Shown here: piece by piece, positions 8,104 through 16,913 of the stretch
How positions within the stretch are numbered: position 1 is the first letter of the stretch
Layout of the letters: each line of letters starts with the position of its first letter
NCBI GenBank assembly: GCA_900473185.1
Contig: UCKU01000001.1
Span: forward strand, 1 to 64,000
Source: Hyphomicrobiales bacterium
Lineage (GTDB): Bacteria > Pseudomonadota > Alphaproteobacteria > Rhizobiales > Rhizobiaceae
DNA: 64,000 bases
Direction of reading: 5' to 3'
The notes under the pieces: generated by a model
Seen by the model: the letters and a program-made list of their open reading frames with translations, nothing else
The model's database searches: none
What the model was told of the DNA's origin: nothing
Translations under genes and position numbers: made by a program

Positions 8104-9983
8104 GCACCAGAGCCGAAATCGATCGCGCATATCAGCCTTCTGCCGCCAAATCCGAGATGTTCGAGCCCGTCTTTACCGGCTGGAATCGAGCCGCCTACGG
8201 TCTTGGCATCATCTGCTGGCTGGCAGCACTCGCCTACTTCTGGTTCTGGTGGGCTGAGCCCACTCATGTCGTTTCATGGCCGGCATTCCTGCTCGTAACC
8301 CTCATCCTTGCCTGGGTCACCCTGATACCAGCCTATTTCATCCTGATCTTTCTCGATGCGAGGCAGGTCAGATCATCCGCCGACCTGCCAAAGGGTCGCG
8401 TTGCGATGGTGGTCACCAAGGCTCCATCAGAACCTTTCGCCGTCGTGCGCAAGACGCTTCTTGCGATGCTCGATCAGAAGGGTGTCGAGTTCGATGTCTG
8501 GCTCGCCGATGAAGATCCGTCCGAGGAGACCAAGAGATGGTGTGGGCAACACGGCGTCATGATCTCCACGCGCAAGGGCGTCAGCGAATATCACCGTCCA
8601 GTCTGGCCGCGCCGCACGCGCTGCAAGGAAGGCAATCTCGCCTATTTCTATGATCATTTCGGCTATGAGCGCTATGATTTCGTCGCCCAGTTCGATGCCG
8701 ATCATGTGCCGACGCCGACTTATCTTCGCGAGGTCCTGCGACCCTTCTCCGATCCCGAAGTCGGCTATGTCTCCGCACCCAGCATCTGCGATGCCAATGC
8801 GGCCGAAAGCTGGGCCGCCCGCGGCAGGCTCTATGCCGAAGCGAGCCTGCATGGTTCGCTGCAGGCAGGATACAATAATGGTTGGGCGCCGCTCTGCATC
8901 GGCTCGCACTATGCCGTTCGCACGGCGGCCTTGAGGAAGATCGGCGGGCTCGGTCCCGAGCTCGCGGAAGATCATTCGACCACGCTGATGATGAATGCCG
9001 GCGGCTGGCGCGGGGTCCATGCGGTCAATGCCATCGCCCATGGCGACGGGCCGGCGACCTTTGCTGATCTCGTAGTGCAGGAGTTCCAGTGGTCGCGCAG
9101 CCTGGTCACCATCCTCCTGCAGCATTCTCGCCGGCATGTCGCCCGGCTGCCGCTGAAGCTGAAGTTCCAGTTTCTGTTTTCGCAGCTCTGGTATCCGTTG
9201 TTTTCGACTTTCATGGCAGTGATGTTCCTGTTGCCGGTCGCAGCCCTGCTCACGGGCCATGTCTTCGTCAACGTCACCTATCCGGCATTCCTGCTGCATT
9301 CTCTGCCGCTTTCGATCGTGCTGACGGTATTCGCCATCTTCTGGCGCGCGTCAGGCACGTTCCGGCCATATGATGCGAAGCTCTTTGGCTGGGAAGGGGT
9401 GGTCTTCATCCTGCTGCGCTGGCCCTGGTCGCTTGCCGGCAGCCTCGCTGCCGCACGCGATCACGTGACCGGTTCCTTCGTGGATTTCCGCATCACCCCG
9501 AAGGGCGATCAGGGACAGCGCAAACTGCCGGCGCGGATAATGGCACCATACATCGCACTATTGGGCATTTGTGCTGCGGCCATGGCTTTTGCTGCCGATG
9601 GCGATGGTGCGCGTGGCTTCCAGATCTTCGCGACGATCAACCTGTTGATCTATGTATCGCTCGTAATCCTGGTTGTCGTCCGTCACGCCGTCGAGAACGG
9701 TCAGTCCCTTTTGCCGCAAGTATACGGCCTGCGGTTTGCCGCCGCCGGCGGTCTCGTCGCCTGCCTGGTCGGCGGGGTGCAACTCGGCAACCACGGGCTG
9801 GCTGCCATGGAAGCGCTTTCGCACGGCCAGCCCTTCGTCACCTTTACCCAGTCGCAATTTGCTGTGGCGGGTGCAGGGCTCGGTGGTGGCAAGACCAGGA
9901 TCGTGAAATTCCGTCTCAGATGGCACGGCTTTGCCGAAGCCGGCCGTGAACGAAGGGATGTTGGGGAGAGCAGAAATGCGTGA
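8100..9983 (+). CDS. Membrane family 2 glycosyltransferase (cellulose-synthase-like)
   Basis: A 627-residue inner-membrane polysaccharide synthase. Two transmembrane helices (about 31-51 and 60-85) precede a cytoplasmic GT-A domain with LADED (135-139), the DADH metal/UDP motif (199-202) and the catalytic ED (290-291). The usual QxxRW acceptor motif reads VVQEFQWSRS (from Q327), with W331 kept and the Arg displaced. Several helices follow (about 350-450 and 540-590). No PilZ domain is visible, unlike BcsA. It probably polymerises and translocates a beta-linked glycan. Neighbours supply UDP-sugars upstream and a GH26-like hydrolase downstream, a common companion arrangement. From memory the order recalls the glucomannan locus described in R. 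leguminosarum; identity with it is unverified. Confidence 0.85.
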   Translation: MSTRAEIDRAYQPSAAKSEMFEPVFTGWNRAAYGLGIICWLAALAYFWFWWAEPTHVVSWPAFLLVTLILAWVTLIPAYFILIFLDARQVRSSADLPKGRVAMVVTKAPSEPFAVVRKTLLAMLDQKGVEFDVWLADEDPSEETKRWCGQHGVMISTRKGVSEYHRPVWPRRTRCKEGNLAYFYDHFGYERYDFVAQFDADHVPTPTYLREVLRPFSDPEVGYVSAPSICDANAAESWAARGRLYAEASLHGSLQAGYNNGWAPLCIGSHYAVRTAALRKIGGLGPELAEDHSTTLMMNAGGWRGVHAVNAIAHGDGPATFADLVVQEFQWSRSLVTILLQHSRRHVARLPLKLKFQFLFSQLWYPLFSTFMAVMFLLPVAALLTGHVFVNVTYPAFLLHSLPLSIVLTVFAIFWRASGTFRPYDAKLFGWEGVVFILLRWPWSLAGSLAAARDHVTGSFVDFRITPKGDQGQRKLPARIMAPYIALLGICAAAMAFAADGDGARGFQIFATINLLIYVSLVILVVVRHAVENGQSLLPQVYGLRFAAAGGLVACLVGGVQLGNHGLAAMEALSHGQPFVTFTQSQFAVAGAGLGGGKTRIVKFRLRWHGFAEAGRERRDVGESRNA

Positions 9984-9993
9984 GGAGGACAAA

Positions 9994-10503
9994 ATGAGCA
10001 TGACAATACGATTGAAGGGAGGAGCGCTGGCCGTGTGCCTTGGCCTCATCCTCCCGACGGGTGCACTCGCAGCAGAAAAGACGAAAGCACCGATACCGAC
10101 GCCGCTGAGCGCCGGCGAACTCTACGTGATCTACGCAGACAAGACCTGGACCTGGAATACGGGTGGCGGCCGTTTCATTGGCGAGGGCAGGCATTTCGTC
10201 GCCTGGGTCGACAATGGCGGCAAACAGTCTTTCGCCGAGGGCCGCTGGGTTGTCGATGATCTCGGTCAGATGTGCATGCGCGCGACCTGGACCAATAACG
10301 AGGGGGCGGCACGTGCCAGTACCTGCTTCGGCCACCGCAAGATCGGCAATACGATCTATCAGCGGCGTCAGCCGAGTGGGGACTGGTACGTGTTCCGGCA
10401 CGCTTCCACCAAAGCCGACGATGAGTTCCGGAAGCTGGTTCCGGCAGACACCGTGAGCCTGAAAGCCAAAGAGCTGAAGCAGGTTCTCGCGACCAATAAA
10501 TAG
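9994..10503 (+). CDS. DUF995 family exported protein
   Basis: 169 residues from ATG 9994, whose AGGAGG (9983-9988) overlaps the stop of the GT2 gene. A signal peptide ends near ALAAEK (hydrophobic core AVCLGLILPTGALA). The mature part contains LYVIYADKTWTWNTGGG, FAEGRWVVDDLGQMCM and YVFRH, the pattern of DUF995 proteins, which occur beside polysaccharide genes in Rhizobiales. Two cysteines (MCMRATW, TCFGH) may form a disulphide in the periplasm. Its exact role is unknown; operon position suggests assembly or export of the glycan. Confidence 0.75.
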   Translation: MSMTIRLKGGALAVCLGLILPTGALAAEKTKAPIPTPLSAGELYVIYADKTWTWNTGGGRFIGEGRHFVAWVDNGGKQSFAEGRWVVDDLGQMCMRATWTNNEGAARASTCFGHRKIGNTIYQRRQPSGDWYVFRHASTKADDEFRKLVPADTVSLKAKELKQVLATNK

Positions 10504-10523
10504 CCGAAGGGGAGGAAAAGACT

Positions 10524-11498
10524 ATGAAAACCCTGGCGAAGAAAATCTCGACGGCAACAATCGCGATGCTTCTGCTCGGCGTTGCCGACCTGTCGCACCG
10601 GAGCGAGGCGCAGAACGCCACCGCCGTTATGAATGCGGGTGCCCAGATGATCACCGACAAGACCATCACCGACAAGCGGCCCGCCATTCATGCCGATGGC
10701 ATCAAATTTGGTGCCTACGACCCGCATGGCGATTTCGGTGCACAGCAGGGCGTGACGACGGAGCACCTCTTCCTTCCATGGGAAGACGTCGATCTCGAAA
10801 CATTGCGTGTGGCGGATGCCTATGCGCTGGCGAGAGGCCGCAACCTGTTGATCACGGTGGAGCCCTGGTCATGGGATGTGGACTGGCGGCTGACGTCAGA
10901 TGAACTTCGCCGGAAGCTGTTTCGCGGCGATTACGATGTGAACATGCGAGCGATTGCCAGTATGATCGCCCAGTTGAAAAGCCCGGTCATCGTCCGCTGG
11001 GGGCAGGAAATGGAAGACAGATCCGGCCGCTTTTCGTGGTCCGGCTGGAATCCTGCTGATTACATAGCCGCCTACAAGCGCATGATGGATATCGTGCGGG
11101 AGGAGGCGCCCGGTACCAAACTCATGTGGTCGCCGAAGGGACAAGCGGGCCTCAATGCCTATTACCCCGGCGACACCTATGTCGATTTCGTCGGCCTCTC
11201 GGTCTTCGGTCTGGAACCTTACGACCGGATCGTTCACAACGGGCCGCGGACTTTTTCCGAGGCGCTGAGGCCGGGTTACGACCTCGTCGCCCAGTATCAC
11301 AAGCCGGTCTGGGTGGCTGAGCTCGGCTATGAGGGCAGTGATGGATACATCAAGCCGTGGATGGAAACGGCGACGCTCAAGCAGAGTGATTTTCCGGAGC
11401 TGCAGGAAGTCGTCTACTTCAATGACCGCGACGTACACACCTGGCCGTTCAATCTCGGCCGGCCCGATTGGCGGGTTATTGAAGACGCAAGCAACTAG
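10524..11498 (+). CDS. GH26-like periplasmic glycoside hydrolase
   Basis: 324 residues with a signal peptide (residues about 1-29, cleavage near SEAQN). The fold signature of clan A hydrolases is visible: PVIVRWGQEMED places the acid/base Glu at about 162, and PVWVAELGYEG places the nucleophile Glu at about 266. WSWDVDW and LMWSPKG are substrate-cleft patterns of GH26 (beta-mannanase and related enzymes). Last gene of the polysaccharide operon, 20 nt after the DUF995 gene. A hydrolase coupled to a GT2 synthase usually trims or releases nascent chains, as BcsZ does for cellulose. GH26 membership hints at a mannose-containing or mixed-linkage polymer, but specificity cannot be read from sequence. 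Confidence 0.75.
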   Translation: MKTLAKKISTATIAMLLLGVADLSHRSEAQNATAVMNAGAQMITDKTITDKRPAIHADGIKFGAYDPHGDFGAQQGVTTEHLFLPWEDVDLETLRVADAYALARGRNLLITVEPWSWDVDWRLTSDELRRKLFRGDYDVNMRAIASMIAQLKSPVIVRWGQEMEDRSGRFSWSGWNPADYIAAYKRMMDIVREEAPGTKLMWSPKGQAGLNAYYPGDTYVDFVGLSVFGLEPYDRIVHNGPRTFSEALRPGYDLVAQYHKPVWVAELGYEGSDGYIKPWMETATLKQSDFPELQEVVYFNDRDVHTWPFNLGRPDWRVIEDASN

Positions 11499-11513
11499 GC
11501 TGGGGTCAAAAAG

Positions 11514-11538
11514 AAAGGCCCGCTGATGGCGGGCCTTT
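11514..11538 (+). terminator. Terminator of the polysaccharide operon
   Basis: A 10-bp perfect stem (AAAGGCCCGC at 11514-11523, GCGGGCCTTT at 11529-11538) with a 5-nt loop. It lies between two convergent operons; the A/T flanks inside the stem make it usable in both directions. Confidence 0.8.
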
Positions 11539-11559
11539 GTCGGTATATGCGGGGTATGA

Positions 11560-12846
11560 TTAACCCTTGAGGGTGCCCTTGCCGATTTCGACGAGCTTGG
11601 CTGCTGCATCGGCTACCGAGATGCGCTCGAAGGCGAGCTCGTCGCAGGTCGGACGAAGAACACGCTGGTCGAATTCGGTCGCGCCCATCGGTACTGGCCG
11701 CGGATATTCGCCGACCTGATCCTTGAGCAGATTGACGTACTTGACTGTTTCCTGCTCCGTCGGGTTGAGCTGTGGCAGGATAGCTTCACGAACCGCTGGC
11801 GACATCGGCACGCCACGTTCCACACCGAGAATCTTGCCCGCTTCCGGATCGTTGACGAAGAAACTGATGAACTTTGCGGCGGCTTCGCCCTGCTTGGTCG
11901 TGGCACCCACGCTCCAGATCAGTGCCGGGCGGTAATAATGGCCTGACGGGCCGCCCTTCTTCTCGCGCGGTAGCATGGTGATGCCGAGCTTGTTCTTGAT
12001 GATGAGCTGGTAGCCGACCATCTGGTTGGAATAGGCCATGCCGATCACCGATTTCCCGAGGCCGAGGCAGTTGGTGTCGATCGTGTTCTGGTCCAGCGTC
12101 TGAACGTCGGCGGCAACGGTGCCGCCTGCCTTGCGCAGCTTTTCCCAGTAGTCGAACCATTCCTTGGCATCGTCGACCGTGAAGCCGAGGCCGACGCTCT
12201 CCTTGGCAAAGACGCTCTTGCCGCGCTGCCGCAACCAGGCGTCGAAGACATAATTGTAGCGCGCCGCATAAGGGCCGCCACCCTTGCCGGAGGCTTTGCC
12301 GAGTTCCACGGCGAGCTTGGCATACTCCTCCCAGGTGAGATCGGGCGTCGGTAGCGGAATACCCGCCTTTTCGAATTCGACGGTGTCGAAGAACATCGCG
12401 AAGGAATTGAGGCCGAGGCCAACGCCATAGAGCTTGCCGTCAACCGTGGTCAGTTTCAGCATGTCGGCGCCGAAGTTGTCGACCTTCAGCGTTGAAGGCA
12501 CGAATTCATCGAGCGGCAGGCAGGCACCGCGCTTGGAATAGTCGGAAATTGTGCCCGGCTCGAGCTGGAAGACGTCGGCGATCGCGCGGCCGGCCATTTG
12601 CGTGGCCAGCTTCGTCCAGTAGCCATCGCCCGAAAGCGATTCGCCGACAATAGTGACGCCCGGTGTCTTCGACTGATAGAGCTTGGCAACGTCCAGCGTG
12701 CGCTTGGCACGGTCGTTGGAGCCCCACCACATGGCGCGAAGCGAAGCGTCCTCGGCAAAAGCGGGGATCGAGCTGCCGGCGCCAAAGGCAAGGCCGGCCG
12801 CGGCACCCGCGGTTCCCATCAAGAATGAACGGCGATTGACCTGCAT
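11560..12846 (-). CDS. ABC sugar transporter substrate-binding protein (orphan)
   Basis: 428 residues starting at ATG 12846 behind AGGAGG; the frame is open farther upstream but that part covers the promoter. The N-terminus NRRSFLMGTAGAAAG is a Tat-type signal. The mature protein is a family 1 extracellular solute-binding protein (WWGSNDRAKRT, DVFQLEPG, TWEEYAKLA, FFVNDPEAGKILG, ERGVPMSP). It is a paralogue of the binding protein at 22528-23814: both have 428 residues and share WWGS, LATQ-AGR, WLRQRG/YLRQRG and AYSNQMVGYQ/AHSNQFVGYQ. No permease or ATPase gene adjoins it, so it may deliver a second ligand to the transporter encoded at 23821-27862. It is divergent from the lacI-type gene, which likely controls it. 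Confidence 0.88.
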   Translation of the reverse strand: MQVNRRSFLMGTAGAAAGLAFGAGSSIPAFAEDASLRAMWWGSNDRAKRTLDVAKLYQSKTPGVTIVGESLSGDGYWTKLATQMAGRAIADVFQLEPGTISDYSKRGACLPLDEFVPSTLKVDNFGADMLKLTTVDGKLYGVGLGLNSFAMFFDTVEFEKAGIPLPTPDLTWEEYAKLAVELGKASGKGGGPYAARYNYVFDAWLRQRGKSVFAKESVGLGFTVDDAKEWFDYWEKLRKAGGTVAADVQTLDQNTIDTNCLGLGKSVIGMAYSNQMVGYQLIIKNKLGITMLPREKKGGPSGHYYRPALIWSVGATTKQGEAAAKFISFFVNDPEAGKILGVERGVPMSPAVREAILPQLNPTEQETVKYVNLLKDQVGEYPRPVPMGATEFDQRVLRPTCDELAFERISVADAAAKLVEIGKGTLKG

Positions 12847-12933
12847 TGATTTCCTCCTGTGTCCGATGCCCGGTGCCATCCTCCAATGGTCTTTCCAGGC
12901 GTTCCGGAGGCTAGAGTACGCAAAAAATTTCTC

Positions 12934-12980
12934 TTTGCAAGAATTTATGATTATCTTGCAAATTTGCATAATTTGCATAA
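12934..12980. promoter_or_regulatory. Operator cluster between divergent sbp and lacI genes
   Basis: A 9-bp inverted repeat TTTGCAAGA (12934-12942) / TCTTGCAAA (12954-12962) overlaps a perfect 12-bp palindrome TGCAAATTTGCA (12957-12968). It is followed by two direct copies of ATTTGCATA (12962-12970 and 12971-12979). The cluster sits just upstream of the lacI-type gene and about 90 nt from the start of the binding-protein gene. It is a strong candidate for the autoregulatory operator of the LacI-type protein. Confidence 0.55.
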
Positions 12981-12990
12981 TCTTTGCCAC

Positions 12991-14034
12991 ATGAACGAGA
13001 TCAAAATGAACGAGACCAAGAGCAAAAGGCCGCGCCAGGCCGATATCGCCAGTCTGGCTGGCGTTTCCGTTTCCACGGTCTCGCGGGTGCTCGCCAACGA
13101 GCCCGGTATCAGCGAAAGCGTGCGGCGACACATTTTGAAGGTCGCTGCCGAACATGGCTATCCGGTGAAGACTGTTTCGGAAAGCGTTCCGGGTGGGCTT
13201 GCCCTGATTGCCAGCGACGGGGCAACCGGAGGCCTCAGCGTCTTCTACGAATCGATCGTTGAGGGCCTTCGCGCCGGTGCCGCCGATGCCGGCATGCCTT
13301 TCGAAGTGCGGCTCGTGCGCGAGGATCGCACTACGCCTGATGTCGTTGGCGAGTACATGCAGACAGCGGAAGCCGAAGGGCTTTTCCTCGTCGGCATCGA
13401 TCCCAGCGATACGCTGCGGGCCTGGCTGGAAGAGACGGGAACACCGACCGTTCTCGTCAACGGTACCGATCCGCGCCTGCGCCTCGATGGCGTCTCGCCC
13501 TCCAATTTTTTCGGCGCCTACGAGGCGACAAGCCGGCTAACGAAAGCCGGCCATCGCCGTATCCTGCATCTCACCGGCTCGCATCGCCACACGATCCGCG
13601 AACGTGTGCGAGGCTTCGAGGCGGCGATTGCCGCGGTTCCCGGTGCCGAAGGCCGGCTCGTTCCGCTCACCTTCCAGGGCAGCGCCAGCCGCGAGGCGCA
13701 TGAGCGCACGGTCGCGATGCTCGCGGAAGATCCCGGATATACGGCGGCCTTCTGCATGAATGATTTCATTGCCGTCGGCGTGCTCGAAGCCGTGACCGAA
13801 GCAGGTCTTCGCGTTCCCGACGATTTTGCGATCGTCGGCTTCGATGACCTGCCCTGTGCCGTCATGACCAATCCCCGGCTTTCCACCATGCGCGTCGACC
13901 GCGCAGCGCTTGGCCGCGAGGCCGTCTCTCTTTTGATATCCCGCTACCGCGACAGGACCGCTCCCGCCCGCCATATCTGCCAGGCGGTCGTTCCCGTTGC
14001 CGGAGGCACTGTTCCTGATACCGACAAGCTGTGA
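12991..14034 (+). CDS. LacI-family transcriptional repressor
   Basis: 347 residues from ATG 12991; a second in-frame ATG at 13006 is also possible and neither has a strong Shine-Dalgarno. The N-terminal helix-turn-helix with hinge is unmistakable (RQADIASLAGVSVSTVSRVL). The rest is a periplasmic-binding-protein-like sugar sensor (SVFYESIVEGLRAGA, GHRRILHLTGS, AFCMNDFIAVGVLEA, DDFAIVGFDDLP). It is divergent from the orphan binding-protein gene and heads an operon with the DUF2264 and hydroxyacid dehydrogenase genes. Repetitive TTGCA-type dyads upstream are its likely operators. Effector unknown, presumably the sugar bound by the divergent binding protein or a derivative. Confidence 0.9.
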   Translation: MNEIKMNETKSKRPRQADIASLAGVSVSTVSRVLANEPGISESVRRHILKVAAEHGYPVKTVSESVPGGLALIASDGATGGLSVFYESIVEGLRAGAADAGMPFEVRLVREDRTTPDVVGEYMQTAEAEGLFLVGIDPSDTLRAWLEETGTPTVLVNGTDPRLRLDGVSPSNFFGAYEATSRLTKAGHRRILHLTGSHRHTIRERVRGFEAAIAAVPGAEGRLVPLTFQGSASREAHERTVAMLAEDPGYTAAFCMNDFIAVGVLEAVTEAGLRVPDDFAIVGFDDLPCAVMTNPRLSTMRVDRAALGREAVSLLISRYRDRTAPARHICQAVVPVAGGTVPDTDKL

Positions 14035-14037
14035 GTG

Positions 14038-15900
14038 ATGCCGATGACCTATGATCCCGCCAGCGCCAATCCGCTTGCAGGCAATCCGCTGAAGACGCGC
14101 ACCGATATGATCCGCGCCGTCAACGATCTCTTCAATCCGCTGCTGCCCTTCTTCTCTGATGGCAATGCCCGTGTTCGCCTCGATGGCGCCGGCGCTCATT
14201 TCGACCGGGCCGCTGCCGATCTCGAAGGTTTCGCCCGTCCGCTCTGGGGTCTTGCACCGCTCGGCGCCGGCAAGAATGATTTCGCCCATTGGCACCGCTT
14301 TGCCGAGGGGCTTGCGAATGGCTGCGATCCGTCCCATCCCGAATATTGGGGCACGGTCAATGCACGCGACCAGCGCATGGTGGAACTCGCCGCCCTCGGT
14401 TTTGCCCTGGCGCTGGTACCCGATAAGATTTGGGAGCCGCTCGACAAGCGCGCTCGTGACAATATCGTCGCCTACTTCAAGCATGTTCGGCAGTTCGACT
14501 ATGCCGATAACAACTGGAAATTCTTCCGGATCTTCGTCGATATCGCTCTCGACCGTCTCGGCGCCGATTTCGACCGCAGCCTCACCAAGCAATATCTTGA
14601 GGAACTCGAAGGCTTCTACATTGGCGACGGCTGGTACCGTGACGGCAATATCCGCCGCATCGACCACTACATTCCCTTCGCCATGCATTTCTACGGCTTG
14701 ATCTATTCCAAGCTGGTCGATGACGACTATGCCAAGCGCTATCGCGAGCGCGCCGTGCTCTTCGCCAAGGATTTCCGTCACTGGTTTGCGCCCGATGGCG
14801 CGACAATCCCCTTCGGCCGCAGCCTTACTTATCGTTTCGCCTGTGCCGGTTTCTGGTCGGCGCTCGCCTTCGCCGATCTGGAGGCGTTGCCCTGGGGCGA
14901 GGTCAAGCATCTCTGCCTCGAGCATCTGCGCTGGTGGCGGGACAAGCCAATCGCCAGCCACGATGGCGTTCTCTCCATTGGTTTCGGCTATCCGAACCTC
15001 TTCATGTCGGAGAGTTATAATTCTGCCGGCTCACCCTATTGGGCCTTCAAGGCCTTCCTGCCGCTCGCCATTGCCGAGGATCATCCCTTCTGGACCGCAG
15101 AGGAAAAGGTGCCTGAACAAGCCCGCGAGGTCGTTCCGCAGCGTCATCCGGGCATGGTGGTCATGCGTGCCGGCAATGATGTCGTGGCGCTCTCGTCTGG
15201 TCAGGAAAACCTGCAGATGCGTTTCGGCACGGAGAAATATGCAAAATTCGCCTATTCTGCCCGCTACGGCTTCAGCGTCGAGGCTGATGAGCGAGCCTTC
15301 GCACTTGGCGCCTTCGATTCCGCGCTCGCCTTCAGCGATGACGGCCTGCATTACCGCGTCCGCGAAACCAATGAAGAAGCGAAGATCGCCGGCAACATCC
15401 TTTACTCCAGATGGTCGGCCTTCAAGGATGTGAAGGTCGAAACCTGGCTCGTACCATCGGCCCCGTGGCATATCCGCGTTCACCGCATCACAACACCACG
15501 CCCGCTGCAGACTGCGGAAGGCGGTTTTGCGATTGCCAAACGCGATCTTGACGCGGACACGCTTTCGGCGGCCGAAGGCTCGGCTCATGCGATCGGCGAA
15601 GGGGATTTCACCGGCATCGTCGACTTGGGCTCGTCGATCAAGCGAAACGGACTTGCCCAGAAGGCGCTGCCGAATACCAACTTGATCGTTTCCAAGACGC
15701 TCGTGCCCCAGCTCCGTGGTGAGATTCCGGCTGGCGAAACAGTTCTGGTCACGGCTGTACTCGCGTTGAACGATCCGGCTGCCGTATCGGGGGCATGGAC
15801 CACGCCGCCGAAAGCACCCGATATCGCTGCGCTTCAGAAGCTAGTCAGCGAGAAGGGCGTGACCGTCAGCGCCATCGAAGCGCCAGGACATATGCCATGA
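14038..15900 (+). CDS. DUF2264 putative glycoside hydrolase
   Basis: About 620 residues; possible starts are GTG 14035, ATG 14038 and ATG 14044, all within 10 nt of the lacI stop. The N-terminal 370 residues have the aromatic-rich helical pattern of DUF2264 (GFARPLWGLAPLGAG, DNNWKFFRIFVDIAL, GDGWYRDGNIRRIDHYIPF, SYNSAGSPYWAFKAFLPLA), suggesting an (alpha/alpha)6 barrel; the C-terminal 230 residues look beta-rich. No signal peptide, so it acts in the cytoplasm. From memory, DUF2264 proteins were placed in glycoside hydrolase family 154 with beta-glucuronidase activity reported; this is unverified here. It would fit the hexuronate genes at 31341-34210. The stop overlaps the next start in ATGA. 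Confidence 0.8.
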   Translation: MPMTYDPASANPLAGNPLKTRTDMIRAVNDLFNPLLPFFSDGNARVRLDGAGAHFDRAAADLEGFARPLWGLAPLGAGKNDFAHWHRFAEGLANGCDPSHPEYWGTVNARDQRMVELAALGFALALVPDKIWEPLDKRARDNIVAYFKHVRQFDYADNNWKFFRIFVDIALDRLGADFDRSLTKQYLEELEGFYIGDGWYRDGNIRRIDHYIPFAMHFYGLIYSKLVDDDYAKRYRERAVLFAKDFRHWFAPDGATIPFGRSLTYRFACAGFWSALAFADLEALPWGEVKHLCLEHLRWWRDKPIASHDGVLSIGFGYPNLFMSESYNSAGSPYWAFKAFLPLAIAEDHPFWTAEEKVPEQAREVVPQRHPGMVVMRAGNDVVALSSGQENLQMRFGTEKYAKFAYSARYGFSVEADERAFALGAFDSALAFSDDGLHYRVRETNEEAKIAGNILYSRWSAFKDVKVETWLVPSAPWHIRVHRITTPRPLQTAEGGFAIAKRDLDADTLSAAEGSAHAIGEGDFTGIVDLGSSIKRNGLAQKALPNTNLIVSKTLVPQLRGEIPAGETVLVTAVLALNDPAAVSGAWTTPPKAPDIAALQKLVSEKGVTVSAIEAPGHMP

Positions 15901-16907
15901 GCCGTGCTGCCATCGTCCTCGCCATGCAGCCTTCCCGCACGGAGCATGTGTTGCCCGAGGCGGTCCTTCGCCGGCTGGACGGCATCGGGCGCCTGCTCGA
16001 TGCCGAACCGCTCGAGCACTTCGATGACGAGCGGGCGAAGCGTCTGCTGTCTGAAGCGGAAATCCTCATCACCGGTTGGGGTGCCCCCTATGTCGGCCGC
16101 GAGGTTCTGGCGTTTGCGCCGAAATTGAAGCTCGTCGTTCATGCGGCGGGAACGGTGAAGGGCCTTGTCGATGCCGGCATTTTCGAGGCTGGCATCGTCG
16201 TCAGCCATGCAGCCGAGGCCAATGCCGTGCCGGTCGCCGAATTCACACTCGCGGCAATCATCTTTGCCGGCAAACATGTCTTCCGTTTCCGCGACCTCTA
16301 TGTCGGCAACCGCCATCGTCATCGCACCCATCCGATGCAACGTGAGGCCATCGGCAACTATCGCCGCACGGTTGGCATCATCGGTGCGTCACGCATCGGT
16401 CGCCGCGTCATCGATCTGCTGAAGCCCTTCGATTACAAGATACTGCTCTTCGATCCGACCATCGATACCGGTCAGGCGCGCGGAATGGGCGTCCACAAGG
16501 TGGAGCTCGACGATCTCATGCGTCATTCGGATATCATCTCCCTCCACGCGCCATCACTGCCGTCGACCTATCATATGATCGATGCAGCAAAACTCGCGCT
16601 GATGAAGGATGGCGCGACGCTGATCAATACCGCGCGCGGCGCGCTTATCGATGAGGACGCTTTGCTTGATGTGCTGAAGACCGGTCGTATCGACGCCATC
16701 ATCGATGTGACCGATCCCGAAATACCGGGACCGGAATCGGCATTTTACGATCTGCCAAACGTCTTCCTGACACCGCATATCGCCGGCGCCGTCGGCCTCG
16801 AGCGTACGCGTCTCGGTGAAATGGCAGCGGATGAGGCTGAACGCTTCATCAAGGGCGAGCCCCTGCTTTATCGGCTCACCCTCGAAAACCTGGAAAATAC
16901 CGCCTGA
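15897..16907 (+). CDS. D-2-hydroxyacid dehydrogenase family protein
   Basis: 336 residues from ATG 15897, overlapping the DUF2264 stop (ATGA). The NAD-binding region reads VGIIGASRIGRRVIDLL, where the usual GxGxxG is altered to GASRIG. The catalytic trio of the family is visible: Arg in INTARGALIDEDAL, Glu in DPEIPGPES, and His in LTPHIAGA. It should reduce a 2-keto acid or oxidise a D-2-hydroxy acid. Co-expression with a putative glycosidase suggests a role in the acid produced from the sugar; the substrate is not readable. It converges on the Gfo/Idh/MocA gene with 6 nt between stops. Confidence 0.85.
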   Translation: MSRAAIVLAMQPSRTEHVLPEAVLRRLDGIGRLLDAEPLEHFDDERAKRLLSEAEILITGWGAPYVGREVLAFAPKLKLVVHAAGTVKGLVDAGIFEAGIVVSHAAEANAVPVAEFTLAAIIFAGKHVFRFRDLYVGNRHRHRTHPMQREAIGNYRRTVGIIGASRIGRRVIDLLKPFDYKILLFDPTIDTGQARGMGVHKVELDDLMRHSDIISLHAPSLPSTYHMIDAAKLALMKDGATLINTARGALIDEDALLDVLKTGRIDAIIDVTDPEIPGPESAFYDLPNVFLTPHIAGAVGLERTRLGEMAADEAERFIKGEPLLYRLTLENLENTA

Positions 16908-16913
16908 GGTGTC

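Noticed and set aside
12847..13155. Upstream extension of the orphan binding-protein frame by about 100 codons
   Set aside because: It crosses the operator region and the lacI start; the ATG at 12846 has a strong AGGAGG and a proper Tat signal.
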